Shown here piece after piece: positions 52,601-64,000 of a stretch of DNA of 64,000 nucleotides; position 1 is the first letter of the stretch; each line of letters starts with the position of its first letter. Under the pieces are notes generated by a model. The model did not search any database, had not been told where the DNA came from, and worked only from the letters and a program-made list of their open reading frames with translations. The stretch is taken from assembly GCA_963930775.1 (NCBI GenBank), contig OZ005704.1:868001-932000 (forward strand), in the 5' to 3' direction. Source of the DNA: Cliona cf. orientalis. Lineage: Eukaryota; Porifera; Demospongiae; Clionaida; Clionaidae. The position numbers and the translations under genes were made by a program.

Positions 52601-54846
52601 ATCATCTTCATAGTCTTGCTTGCTTTGCAAGCCTGGTGCTGGCTCAGCAAATAGCTTTTGGATAATTGCTTTGTCTCCCGTCTGGGCGGCTATAATCAAT
52701 AGCAACATGGCTCGAGCCTGTGGCTTCTTCTCATCCTTGGCATACTGTAGGCATGATAGGAACTCTGTAGCTCCCTTCACGACCAGCTTTCCAACGTTGA
52801 GATGATTGTCATTTTTCACAGCAGCCCTGAGAGCTCGATTGAGGCAGCCAGGTTCAAGGTTGTCGGTTCCATTTTTAAGCAGCTCGGTGACCTTATCTCC
52901 ATTGGTTTCAACCTCTTTTATGAGCTCTATGAATATCAGGATTGAATATGACTATGCAAGTATAAATTCTGTATGCATACACATGCAAGGGGCAATGTGA
53001 TATGATTTCATTGATGTCACAGATTCAAGATTGACAGGGTGAGAATTGCAGCCAGACTCGTAGTAAAGGGGTGGACTTAGGACCTAGGTAGCAGTAAGTT
53101 AAAGCAAGTGTTAATTCTGTTGTGTGCAGTGCAGCTGGAGCCTAGCTATATGCACCTAATTTTGTTTCATGACAGTCAAGCCAACATGCACATCTAGTCT
53201 AATTTTGAACCAAACAACCCCATACTGTATTATAGTATATGAGCAACCTTAATGTGAAAATAGGAGGGATAGAATATCATAACTATACTGTTCTCATGTA
53301 CTAATTACAGCTCACCTTCACTTTGTAGAAGTTTCACAATACTATGCTTGGATCTTGCTGCCTGCTTTGGAGTTTTTCCATGTCGATCCACACAGCTAAC
53401 GTCAGCACCATGTGCCAACAGCTCTCGAACACACTGGCTGTGACCGTTGCTTGCTGCCAAGTGAAGAGGTGTGTAACCATTGTTTGCTCGACAGTTCACA
53501 TTTGCCACATTGCCAGTAAAGTCAAGTAAATACCTTAAAACTTCAGGTTTTCCACCAGCGACAGCTTCGTGCAGTGGTGTGTAGCCGAAGAATCCCTTTC
53601 TGTTGGCTAGCCTCTCAGCTAGACACACAACATCATCAAGAAGGTCGACATAAGCTTTTATGCTCTTCATATTACCCTCACGGCACAGTTTGTGGAGTGT
53701 ACATGACTTCATCTCATTGATACGAAATTCAAGAACATTACTTTGCTTTTCAGTAACTGAATATTCTTCCTTTGCTTCCACAAGTTGACCCTTTAATTGC
53801 ACTATCTGTTTGTTGTTCTCTGTTTGGAGTGCATGAATCTTATCTACATGCTCCTTGCTCACGTTTTCAATCTCTAGCAGACCAGAAGCAATGGTCTCAC
53901 ATTTCTCTTGAGAAACTTCCCTGATACTTTCATCATACTTTGGCATCTGTTTAAGTGTAGCAACTATCTTACAGAGCATTTGAGCACTGGGGCGTTCAGT
54001 AGGGTCATCCTTTAAACAGTCAAGTGCTGTAGCTAGGAGGGGGTGGCTTGGATCGATTTTACTAATGTGATTTTGTCGTCGTTCTTGTTCTGATATTCGC
54101 TTCTCCACTAATCCCACGTTCTCGATATCTATTTCCTTTCGTCGATCTCCAGGCTGAGGAAAGAGTCGTGTCATAGTCTGGATAGCGATGACTCCAAATG
54201 AGAAGCAGTCAATTTTCTCAGTGTACACTGGATTATCTTTAACAGCTTCTGGAGGCATGTAGACATCTGTGCCTGGGCACATGGTGAAAGTAAGGTAAGT
54301 CGCTCGAGGGTTCATGTCTCCCAATCTTGCCATTCCAAAGTCAGTCACCTTTGCTCGGATGTTGCCAATCATCAGCACATTGTTGCTGGAGAGATCTCTG
54401 TGGACAATGCCATTGGAGTGGAGAAACGAGAGAGCTAATGTGACATCATGGCATATGTTGACCTGAATGTGGTAGGGGATCGGCTGTGGGGAGGTTTCCA
54501 GAAAGTGGGTCAAGCTGTCGTCCATCAGCTCCATTATAAGAACTGGCAGGTGTGTTTCAGGATCTTGGTACATGCCCAGGTACTGGATGATGTTGGGGTG
54601 TTTTATTGTGCTCAGGAACTCACACTCTTGCTCAAATCTCCTCATTGGTAGCCTGTGCTCTCTGTGAGGTGCTATTAGCTGCTGTGCAGTTGGATCAGAG
54701 AGAGTTTCGTGAATGATTTTAGCAGCACAGAGGAGGCCATCACATTCAGCCTTGCAGACTTTTCCATAGGATCCTATACCAAGAACTTGGTCCTTGAAGA
54801 GTTGAATACTTCTGAACTGAAATTCCTTTTCCCGTTTATAAGCCAT
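46684..54846 (-). CDS. ROCO-5: dual-kinase LRRK-like protein, both kinases with complete motifs
   Basis: Model: complement(join(46684..51723, 52325..52926, 53316..54846)), 7173 bases, 2390 residues; phases fit. The N-terminal kinase has GIGSYG, AAK, HRD and DFG. Roc has P-loop GYANCGKT (Arg to Cys at a variable position), DFGGQ and THLDE. The second kinase has GKGGYGKV, AIKK, YRD and DFG; YRD is also what human LRRK2 uses, so this is the only copy whose C-terminal kinase has every expected residue. COR carries a Pro/Ser/Thr-rich insert, then follow WD40-like repeats and the C-terminal domain. Its closest relative is the broken ROCO-3 (shared introns, linker TEGNITTVDTNRSLTISDYE and upstream flank). 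An AATAAA signal overlaps the stop. This copy is the best reference for the ancestral architecture and the likely functional survivor of the ROCO-3/ROCO-5 pair. Confidence 0.88.
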
Positions 54847-55297
54847 AGTGGACTACTAATCACTATGCCAACTTGGCGTTGTCAGTTAAGGTCACTGGCT
54901 GATCATGAGGTAGTGTCACATTCAAACCACAAAGCACAATGTCATTACTTTTAGGGATGAGGGAAAGTTTTAGGATACAGTGACTTAATTAGGTTGTTCA
55001 CTGCTGGACTTGATGATAATGCTACTTTCAAAATAAACATAACAGTCTCCTTTACAGGGCTGCTAAAAGTACACACAGATAGTGACACTATCCACTCTTG
55101 CAAATGCGGCTCGATAAGCCTTTGATATATATTGCACTATAGCAGACATAGAAGTTATTAACCATATCCCGAGATTTTTATGCACTATAGAAGCATGCAC
55201 AAATTCCAATTATGGCAAAGCCCAAGGGTGAGTATTCCTATAACTACTTTAAAACCGAAGGATTGGCTGCAATTGAAGATAAGCCTATAGCTACAGT
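54847..55297. other. Intergenic, upstream flank of ROCO-5
   Basis: No gene seen. Homologous to 34345-34640 upstream of ROCO-3; presumably contains the ROCO-5 promoter, but no definite element was recognised. Confidence 0.4.
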
Positions 55298-55545
55298 TAT
55301 TGCTTCCATAATGATCGATACTATAGCTGTGACTCAAGTTCCTTAACTCGTTCCCGAGCTTTTGCTTTTTTAGTTTTTACTTCCTCAAGTTGTCTCTTAA
55401 GTTCCTCAATCTCCATCGCTTTCTCCCTCTCTAATTGCTGAAACTCCTCTTCTTATTGTTCTCTCAGCCTCTGAATATCGGACAACGTCATCAGCAAGCC
55501 TTAATTACACTTTTACTGTAGTCACTATTCTATAAGGTGCAGGTA
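55298..55545 (-). pseudogene. Remnant of pseudokinase coiled-coil 3' end
   Basis: Matches the last about 75 codons of the genes at 18826 and 43262 but has a short insertion near its end, a stop within the coiled coil (REQ-stop-EEE) and small deletions. The kinase domain is gone; the homology ends at the KLC remnant. Confidence 0.7.
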
Positions 55546-55803
55546 TATAACAATATACAAAATGAAGTAGGACATTATTTTACTAACATTTGCTGTGTCT
55601 AGAATCAGATGTTATGTTGTACAATCATGGCAGTGTGTGTGTATCGTGTCAATTTTGCTGCAGTCTAGATGCGTATTGCCATTTCCTTTTCAGGCATTCC
55701 AGCAGAAGCAAGGCTCTAGAGCATCACTATCACTCTCCCTCAGTGTTAGGAGGCTGTTTTAAACTTTAGACTTGAAGGACCTAACATCCCAGAAGAGACC
55801 TAG
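55546..55803 (+). pseudogene. Remnant of kinesin light chain last intron and last exon
   Basis: Starts at the GCAGGTATATAAC exon/intron junction, then the last exon at 55694-55803. That exon has an extra CACTAT-type insertion and a TTTTAA stop after RRLF. Earlier exons are missing. Direct abutment to the pseudokinase remnant shows that one deletion removed everything between them. Confidence 0.7.
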
Positions 55804-56038
55804 TGTGGACTAGTATTATTGATAAGCATTCCATACTCATTAATCACTTCTCTCAGGTCTTCAAGGATTTATATAAGTTTCATGTAGCATACTAACAATA
55901 ATATTATTGTACAGATCAAGGATCATAATCTTACTATTACAAGTATACAATTTCACACCTACACTTATGTATGTGTTAGTCTAGTAGCTACAATACCATA
56001 GGGTACAAGTACACTCCCTTGCTATTTTGCTTTGTTTT

Positions 56039-59000
56039 TTATATCACCACACAAAGTTGAGGCCTCTGAGGTGGCAGCCTCAAATATTTATCTAACTGGT
56101 TCTGAGTTTGAAGTTTGTACAGTCTCCCCTCCCAGTAGTACTCCAGCCTACAATTCTCCGTAGCAACAGTCACCTGTACTTCGCTAAGGAGAACTTGAAG
56201 CTTCACTGGCTTATCGCATCTGACTACTATCGTCTGCTTTGAATCAGGTAGCTTCACGCTGAAGGACTCCATGACTGTGGTGGTAGTTTGGGGACATACG
56301 CTTTGGATGTGTAACTCTGGAGTCATGGGGCAATTGGTCTTCACTTCACCTTCTTCCTCAGTAATGATGGAAGGTTGATCAGTAATTGCTGTGGTTCTAC
56401 CACTATCAGAAAAGAAATTGGTGTTCCTTTTTTTTAGGCTGTCTATTCTGGCAGGGTTCATAGAGAAGCTCTCCCTTTGTGAGAGACTGAGCTCTAGGGG
56501 CTGCGCATCCCTATCAGGGGTGTAAACTATGTTGTCGTAAGGGGTAACAGCTTCGGCAGATTCAGCCAATGGAGTGGACTTGATGTGCGTACCATCTCGG
56601 AACTGACCTTGGTGGATCGTTCGACGAATGGTGTGGTGGTTGTCCAAATAGCTAGGTGAGTTTTCTTCGAGTAGCTTCACCTGCCTCATGGTTTTAGCCT
56701 CGTAGGCTTCCCACATGATGATAGTGCCACTCTGACTGTTAATGGTTGAAGCTTCATTTCCTTCTGTGGTACTCTGATCAAAACCTTCTACCAAAGATTG
56801 GAATCCTATACCTCCACTTGCCACAATGGCTTTCTCCATTTCACAGGGACCTGACGATGGAATGCAAGTGAGGAATCGGACATAATCACTGTAAGGATGG
56901 AACCAAGCTAAAAGTTCATTTTCATGGAACACCATGATGTGTCCAGAGGCCATGCCTACCCAAACTGTATCCAGGGCAGGTGTCATAGCAGTGATTAGCA
57001 GGTCTGGATCTTTGGTGTCTGGGGAGATTCCTTTCAGGTGCGTTACTGTGTCGATATCGTACATGTGGCACTTTTTGTAAGCATCCCAGGCAGAGAGAAG
57101 TACTCCACCAAGATGGGCGCTCCAGACGATATTGCTATCAGAGTCAAAGGACAGCTGACCGATGTAGGCCTCTTGCTCTTTCTCATGATGGATGGAGCCT
57201 TCGAGAGCAAGGTTGTCAAAGTTGAGGAAGTAGATGTACCTTGTTTGAGCAACCCACACACACTCTTTGGTGCAGACAATCCCATCAACAGCATGCTCCG
57301 AGATGTACTTGTACCTTGGCTTGACGTTAGCACGTATTTCACAGGTGTCTTTGTAAAAGGAAAAGCAGTATCCTTTTAGAGTACCCAAGTAGACCGCTTT
57401 ATCGGTAGCTGTGATACAGGAGACGGAGTTCTCGTGCATGCGAACGTTGTGCACCAATTCCTTCGAACCAATGCTAAAAATTTCAATAGCTCCATACTCT
57501 ATTCCTGCTCTTGACCCCACCCAAACATGGTCACTGCAAAGTGCCATGCACTGGACTTGGTTGTCCTTGATGAAATATCGGTTGACCTTTGCCATAGTGT
57601 GGGTGTTATATATGCTGACTTCAGCACCTTCAGCTCCATCACAGCACACCCAAAGCTCACTCTGAAGTCGATTTGGGTGCCCAGCTCTCGAAAAATTGGA
57701 GGGAGTTATGGCTAAAGCTTGATGAATTCGAAGAGACTGCTTTCCACTGATTGGTTGCACACACATCACCATCTGAGTTGCTGATCCACAGACTTTCTTG
57801 ATGATTTTGTCAGTATCGAAGCGATTCTTAGGGTTGTCTTCCCAGCAAACCTGCATGACTTGAGTGAGGTAGTGGTACCCTGTACGAGAAATATCGATGT
57901 CTTGAAGCTTGGGACGATCACCTTGTTCGATGGCCACATTAATTTTGTGGGGAGGAATGTTGTCGTATGGATATCTACGAGCAATGATCTGGTAAAGGAA
58001 CATGCCAAAGGAGAAGATATCAGCTCTGTGATCGTAGACTGAATGCTGCTTCCTCTTACCAATATGAAGCACTTCTGGAGCAATGAATCCCCTTGTGCCT
58101 TGAAGGCCTCTTGCTCCAATAGGAGCTAGATGAGTGGCAATGCCAAAATCAGCCACTTTGCAGTGACAGAGTGAATCTGGATCCAGAGTCCACAGCAAAA
58201 CGTTGGCTGCTTTGAGATTACGGTAGATGATGCCTCGACTATGAAGAAAGCGAAGACCAGCTGCCACTTCTGCAGCTATCCTAAAAATGGTGAGACGATG
58301 AACAGGAATCTTCTTTTTGAGAACTGGGAACTCAAGAGACTTGAGTGGGGCTTCTTCAAGCACAAGAGCCATCAAGGGATGCACACAGATCCCAATGAGA
58401 CACACTAGGCAGGGGTGGTGGCACTTCTGGAGCAGCTTGGCTTCTGAACGGAGTTCAGTGAAAGCTTCTTCACTACAAGAGAAATACTTCTTGATGACTA
58501 CAGACTTTCCTTTGCATTTTCCTCGGTACAGCTTGCCATAGCCTCCCTTACTGAGCAGCAAGGTATCATCTTCTTGGTAGTTGATCCCATCAGCATCCAG
58601 AAGAAACTCTGGGTTGATATCTTGAAGGAGGAGATCTGGAACAATATCAGCCAAAGATACTGTATGATTTTTGACTGGGTCATCTCGGAAGTAGCCACAC
58701 TCCATTGTCATTTCATTCTTTGCGATCATAGGCAAGCACTGCTCCACTTTGAACTCGAATGGCGTGGGTCGTCCCAGTTTGATACACTTGAAGCAAGGCA
58801 CTTTCTGCTCGAGGCCATTAGAGCCATGCTTACCTTCCTGAAGACCAGGGTACCACTCACTAACCAGTAATACCACAAGATCGACAAGTTGGCCGATAAT
58901 CTTCTTTCCAGACTTGTTAGCTGAGGCAACCACATGAACACCTTCTTTCTTTTCTCTTTTGAAGTGCTTGGTGCCAGTAAGGGACTCGATTCTGAACATA

Positions 59001-62000
59001 ATCTCTGGATCTCTGTAGTAGAGCCCTGTTCGCCAGTACTCTATATGAATCTCCTTTGCATCAAAGGAATCAGAAATATCATTTGGCAATTGCTTCGGAA
59101 AATTTGGCAGCAGCTGTGGAGCATTGATGAAAGGATGCTGAGCTGAAACAAACGGTAGAGGACCGCTGATAGTGGGGATGGCAATGAAAGGAGCAGTAGT
59201 AGATCCAGGAGTGCCAGCTGGGGTCTGGGCACTGATCGAGGAAGTAGTGGACATATTCAAGGAGACCTTAGCACTAGCACTGATATCACCAAATGTCCTA
59301 TTGGCCTTGGTAGGTGTCACTGGGTGCATACTAAAGCTCATTTCTACCTCGGCATTGTGACTGTTGGGGGTGACAGGAGGGGGAGCAGGCTCTAAAGTTG
59401 GAGTAGACTTATCCAAGGCATAGCAAACCTTTGGAACCGAATGCATAATTCTGGAGAGCAAGCGACTCCAGAATCCAGGAGGCGTGTTGGCTGAGCTAAA
59501 CATCACAAACCTGGAATAGACATGCTCCTTGGTGTCTTCTTTTTCGTCTTCAAACTCCTTTGGTCTTTCATCTGGCAACATGGAGGGGATAAGAAGTCGT
59601 CGGTTATCGAGAGGCAGGGCAATCTCGAATCTGTCAAGCAGAGTGAGGTACTGCTCGAAATACTGCCATGGAAACTGCTTATCCTTGAACAGCATGGGGA
59701 TGTCCTTGGAGTAGAGGATACCACTCTTAACGAAGGGGTTCCTCTCTTTGATGGTCACGACCTTGGACATCATGTCACAGAGCCAGCGAGGGTCGACAAA
59801 GTAGAACTCGTGGAGGTTGTGTCCACGATCATCATAGTGAAGCAGGGAGCCCACATCGGTCAGGAAGAGAGTTGCAGTCTTCAACTCTTCATCATCTTGA
59901 ATATCGGCCAAATTCATTTGATGCACCATCATACGGAACTCTTCTGCATGCATAATGGGCTCACGTATGCCTTGTCTTACCTCCTGTTGGACTGTTTCCA
60001 GCTGTTTATCGAGAGCATGGTAGCTGGCTGGGATCTTCTGCCCCATGATCACCTGGCCTGCTCGATTCTTGTAGTTGGCTGCATGGTTATAGATGGCTTC
60101 CTTGAGGAGACCGATGTGCTCGATTCGATTCTTGAGGCCGACAGGGAGGACTTCCACGATCTGAAGCTTGTTGTTGTAGGAGGCAGCCAGATTGCCAACA
60201 CGTTGAAGCAAGGCATCAATCTCTCCCCTCTCTTCGTCAGGTATTTGATCCAGGTGAGTACCGATGATGATAACACAGGAGCGAGGCGCTCGAAGGGCAA
60301 TGTTGTTGAGCCAAGGCCTCAGCTCCTCCACACCTTTGTCTCCATGCTTCAGGTTGAAGAGCAGCAGGTAGAGGGAGCGTTGAGAGAGGAAGCACTGGTG
60401 GGTGGCGTAGTACTCTTCTTGACCACCAAAATCCCAGATGCTGAAGTGAAAAGCTCTCCTTCCCACACTAGGACGGTACGACCACTCACTCACATCCACC
60501 CCAACTGTTGACTCATCTCCGTATTCTTTGCCCCGGAGTCTAGCTACCAACGTGGTCTTACCACGATTAGCGTAGCCAACAAGCATGAGTTTCATGCGGT
60601 AGAAGCCTCTGGCACTACGAAACTTGCTGTTCAGGTAGCGGATGCAATCACGACACTCCTTATGCAGTTTTTTTGGTGGATCATAGAGGTCATTGAGACC
60701 GCTCAGATTGAGGTGAGAGAGGTAGGAAAGTCGTCCCATCTCAGCAGGAAGCGTCAGTATGTCAGGATTATCGCTGAGATTGAGCGAGTGAAGTGTGATG
60801 AAGGAGCAAATGCAGAGAGGCACATTACGGAACATATTCTTGGCCAAGTTGAGGGAGCTGATGGCTGGAGCGATGACATTGAGTGGCAGATTTTTGAGCT
60901 GATTGTTGGAGAGATCGAGAACCATGAGGCAAGGGGACCATTCTGCTACATCAGGGATCTCGGTAAGCCTGTTGTTGGAGAGATTGAGCTCTCCCAAGCT
61001 TGGAAGCTCAAGAAGACATTTTGGGATTGTGACCAGCTCATTGTGTTGGAGATCGATCTTTACAACCTGCAGTGTACAAGAAGGAAAGCAATAATCATTA
61101 TTAGTTCGATATGTGTATCTGTGGTTGCTAAACTGAGAACAAGACATATTGGCAGGGTTGTCTCTAGTTTAAAAATGCACACAATGGACTGCAGCAAAAA
61201 CAGTGAGTCGTTTTTAGATCAGATAAGGAAACATGAAACAAATTCGAAGCGGCTGCCAAATGTTTACCATGGAGTGAAGCAGGCCCCTTCAGTATATTCA
61301 AAACAAACATACACACATGACTATATTATAGTCCAGTGCTACACATCTGAGATGCATAAAGTAAACTTTTCAGTTTTTATCTCTCTCTCTCTCTCTCTCT
61401 GTATCTCTCCGATAAATACCATATTGCATTTAAAGTAATTGTTCCGTGCATCCTCATTTCCTAGGGATCATGCATGTGTTCAAATATGACAGTTTTATTG
61501 TAGCCATTGTTCATGTGTATGCATATGATTTGTACATATGCATATGTATGAGGAAAAGCGAAGGAGGGAAAGAGAGAGGAGAGAGAGACAAAACATTAGC
61601 TACACGAGAAAGAACCTCCACAATGATTGGGAGGACAGAGGACTGACCTGCTTCAAGTAGGTGGCCATTTCTGGAGGAAGGCTCTTGAATCCATTTCTGG
61701 CCAGCCTCAGGTTCTTCACCCAGGCAATCTTCCTCAGCCAGGCTATATCGAGCGAGAGTAGCCGTAGTCCATGCCAGTAGACACAGCCTTCCTCCTGGTT
61801 CACATCTGTCTTCAGGAGTAGCTGCTCCCTCACCTGACTCTGTCCGCTGCGACGAGCAATCTCCATTGGTACAACGGTTGAGATATTACCAGATAGCACA
61901 GCTTTTTGTACATCATCAAACGCATCATCTTCATAGTCTTGCTTATTTTCTAAGCCTGGTGCCGGCTCACCGAATAGCTTTTGGATAATTGCTTTATCAC

Positions 62001-64000
62001 CCGTCTGGGCGGCTATGATCAACAGCAACATGGCTCGAGCCTGTGGCTTCTTCTCATCCTTGGCATACTGTAGGCACGATAGGAGCTCCTTAGCGCCCTT
62101 CACAACCAGCTTTCCAACGTTGAGGTGATTGTCATTTTTCACAGCAGCCCTGAGAGCTCGATTGAGGCAGCCAGGTTCAAGGCTGTCTGCTCCACTTTTA
62201 AGCAGCTCAGTGAGCTTATCTCCGTTGGTTTCAACCTCTTTTATGATCTCTATGAAATTTTAGGATTGAATATGAGTGTATACTCTAAGACGCATAGGAA
62301 AGGGGTGGATAGTGCAAAGCGTTAATTCTGTTGTGTGACATTGTTGGCTAAGACTAGTAAAACCACAATGCAGCCTATGACCCTGAAATAATCAACACAG
62401 TAGGATAATTAAATTTTAAATGTGAGGTTGTGTTTCATGACAGTCAAGCCAACATGCACACAACTGGATGACCCATGCAGTATTATGAGCGAGTTTATTA
62501 ATAGGAGGGATAGAATCTCACAACTGTTACCACGTACTGATTTTTTCAGCTCACCTTCACTTTGTAGAAGTTTCATAATAATATTATTATGCTTGGATCT
62601 TGCTGCCTGCCTCGGAGTTTTTCCATATTGATCCACAAGGCCAATGTCAGCACCATGTACCAATAGCTCTCGAACACACTGGCTGTGACCGTTGCTCGCC
62701 GCCAAGTGAAGGGGTGTGTATCCTTTGTTTGCTGGACAGTTCACATTTGCATTGCCAGTTAAGTCGAGCAAATACTTCAAAACTTCAGGTTTTCCACTGG
62801 CGGCAGCTTCGTGCAGTGGTGTGTAGCCAAAAGCTCCCTTTCTGTTGGCTAGCCTCTCAGCTAGACACTCAATATCATCAAGAAGGTCGACATAAACTTT
62901 TATGCTCTTCATATTACCCTCATGGCACAGTTTGTTAAGTGAACATGACTTCTTCTCATTGATACGAAATTGAAGAACATTACTTTGCTTTTCAATAACT
63001 GAAAATTCTTCCTTTGCTTCCATAAGTTGACCCTGTAATTGCACTATCTCTTTATTGTTCTCTGTTTGTAGTGTATGAATCTTATCTATATGCTTCTTAC
63101 TCATGTTTTCAATCTCTAGCAGACCAGCAGCAATGGTCTCGTTTTTCTCTTCCCTGATACTTACGCCATACTTCGGCATCTTTTTAAGCATAGCAACTGT
63201 CTCACAGAGCGTTTGAGCATTGGGGCGTTCAGTATGATCATCCTTCAAACAGTCAAGTGCTGTAGCTAGGAGAGGGTGGCTTGGATTGACTTTGCTGATG
63301 TGATTTTGTCGTCGTTCTTGTTCTGATATTCGCTTCTCAAGTAATCCCACATTATCAATCTCTACTTCTTTTCGTCGATCTCCAGGCTGAGGAAAAAGCC
63401 TAGTCATAGTCTGGATAGCGATGACTCCAAATGAAAAGCAGTCAATTTTCTCCGTATACACTGGATTATCTTTAACAGCTTCTGGAGGCATGTAGACATC
63501 TGTGCCTGGACACATAGTGAAGGTAAGCTGAGTCGCTCGAGGGTTCATGTCCCCCAGTCTTGCCATTCCAAAGTCGGTCACCTTTGCTCGGATGTTGCCA
63601 ATCATCAGCACATTGTTGCTGGAGAGATCTCTGTGGACAATACCATTGGAGTGGAGAAACGAGAGAGCCAGTGTTACATCATGGCATATATTGACCTGAA
63701 TGTGGTAGGGGATCGGTCGTAGGAAGCTTTCCAGAAAGTGGGTCAAACTGTCGTCCATCAGCTCCATTAGAAGAACTGGCAGGTGTGTATCAGGATCTTG
63801 GTACATGCCCAGGTACTGGATGATGTTGGGGTGTCTTATGGTGCTCAGGAACTCACACTCTTGCTCAAACCTCCTCATTGGTAGCCTGTGCTCTCTGTGA
63901 GGTGCTATTAGCTGCTGTGCAGTTGGATCAGAGAGAGTTTCGTGAATGACTTTAGCAGCACAGAGGAGGCCATCACATTCAGCCTTACAGACTTTTCCAT
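56039..64000 (-). CDS. ROCO-6: dual-kinase LRRK-like protein (start beyond right edge)
   Basis: Model: complement(join(56039..61066, 61648..62249, 62555..>64000)). Exons 3 (1676 codons) and 2 (602 bases) are complete; exon 1 is cut at the window edge within the glycine loop (GKVCKAECDG). The N-terminal kinase retains HRD and DFG. Roc has GYANRGKT, DFGGQ and THLDQ. The second kinase is the most altered: loop SKGGYGKL (first Gly to Ser), VIKK, and YRN in place of HRD; DFG is kept. The linker NFFSDSGRTTAITDQ and intron 2 pair it with ROCO-4. As in ROCO-4, exon 3 stays open into the preceding intron with a Met (to 61147). Exon 1 lacks a few residues before the coiled coil (SIREEKNE compared with SIREVSQEKHE). 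Intron 2 has a CT microsatellite at 61380-61400. Confidence 0.86.
61380..61400. repeat. CT dinucleotide microsatellite in intron 2 of ROCO-6
   Basis: About ten CT units. The ROCO-4 intron has only a short equivalent near 40170, so the tract has expanded since duplication. Confidence 0.8.

Overview
The window reads as nuclear DNA of an early-branching animal, most likely a demosponge. The genes have short GT-AG introns, the DNA is AT-rich with many short TA-type transposon remnants, and it carries metazoan families (LRRK-type ROCO kinases, kinesin light chain). The species is an inference. No rRNA, tRNA or CRISPR array was recognised.

The window is dominated by a tandem array of six paralogous minus-strand genes, called ROCO-1 to ROCO-6 here from low to high coordinate. 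Each has three coding exons. Exon 1 encodes an N-terminal protein kinase, a coiled coil and ankyrin repeats. Exon 2 encodes further ankyrin-like helices and the first leucine-rich repeat. Exon 3 (about 5 kb) encodes LRR, Roc GTPase, COR, a second protein kinase, a WD40-like propeller and a small C-terminal domain. For the four complete intact genes the exon lengths sum exactly to an open frame of 2345 to 2396 codons. They therefore resemble LRRK1/LRRK2 with an additional kinase at the N terminus. ROCO-6 runs off the right edge. ROCO-3 is broken by a 4-bp frameshift in Roc and by a 4454-bp CACTA-like transposon near its C terminus; removing both restores a reading frame of exactly 1680 codons for exon 3.

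Between some ROCO genes lies a second cassette: a minus-strand kinase plus coiled-coil gene (18826-19905 and 43262-44320, with a remnant near 55.3 kb). Head-to-head with it across a short GC-rich promoter is a plus-strand kinase N-lobe fragment joined to the last exons of a kinesin light chain. The kinesin light chain end at 1-1068 is intact and may belong to the real gene, which continues to the left. The other copies are broken.

Layout: 1-1068 KLC end (+); 1309-9268 ROCO-1; 9841-18188 ROCO-2; 18826-19905 pseudokinase/coiled coil; 20031-21426 chimeric KLC pseudogene (+); 21663-34344 ROCO-3 with transposon 21764-26217; 34835-42823 ROCO-4; 43262-44320 second pseudokinase; 44408-45961 second chimeric KLC pseudogene (+); 46684-54846 ROCO-5; 55298-55803 fused remnants; 56039-64000 ROCO-6.

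The most interesting signal is catalytic. The N-terminal kinase keeps its catalytic residues in every ROCO copy, whereas the C-terminal LRRK-type kinase has lost key residues in five of six copies. The free-standing kinases have also lost the catalytic Asp. This suggests a locus where catalysis has moved to the added N-terminal kinase and pseudokinase partners have accumulated. Functions are inferred from domains only.
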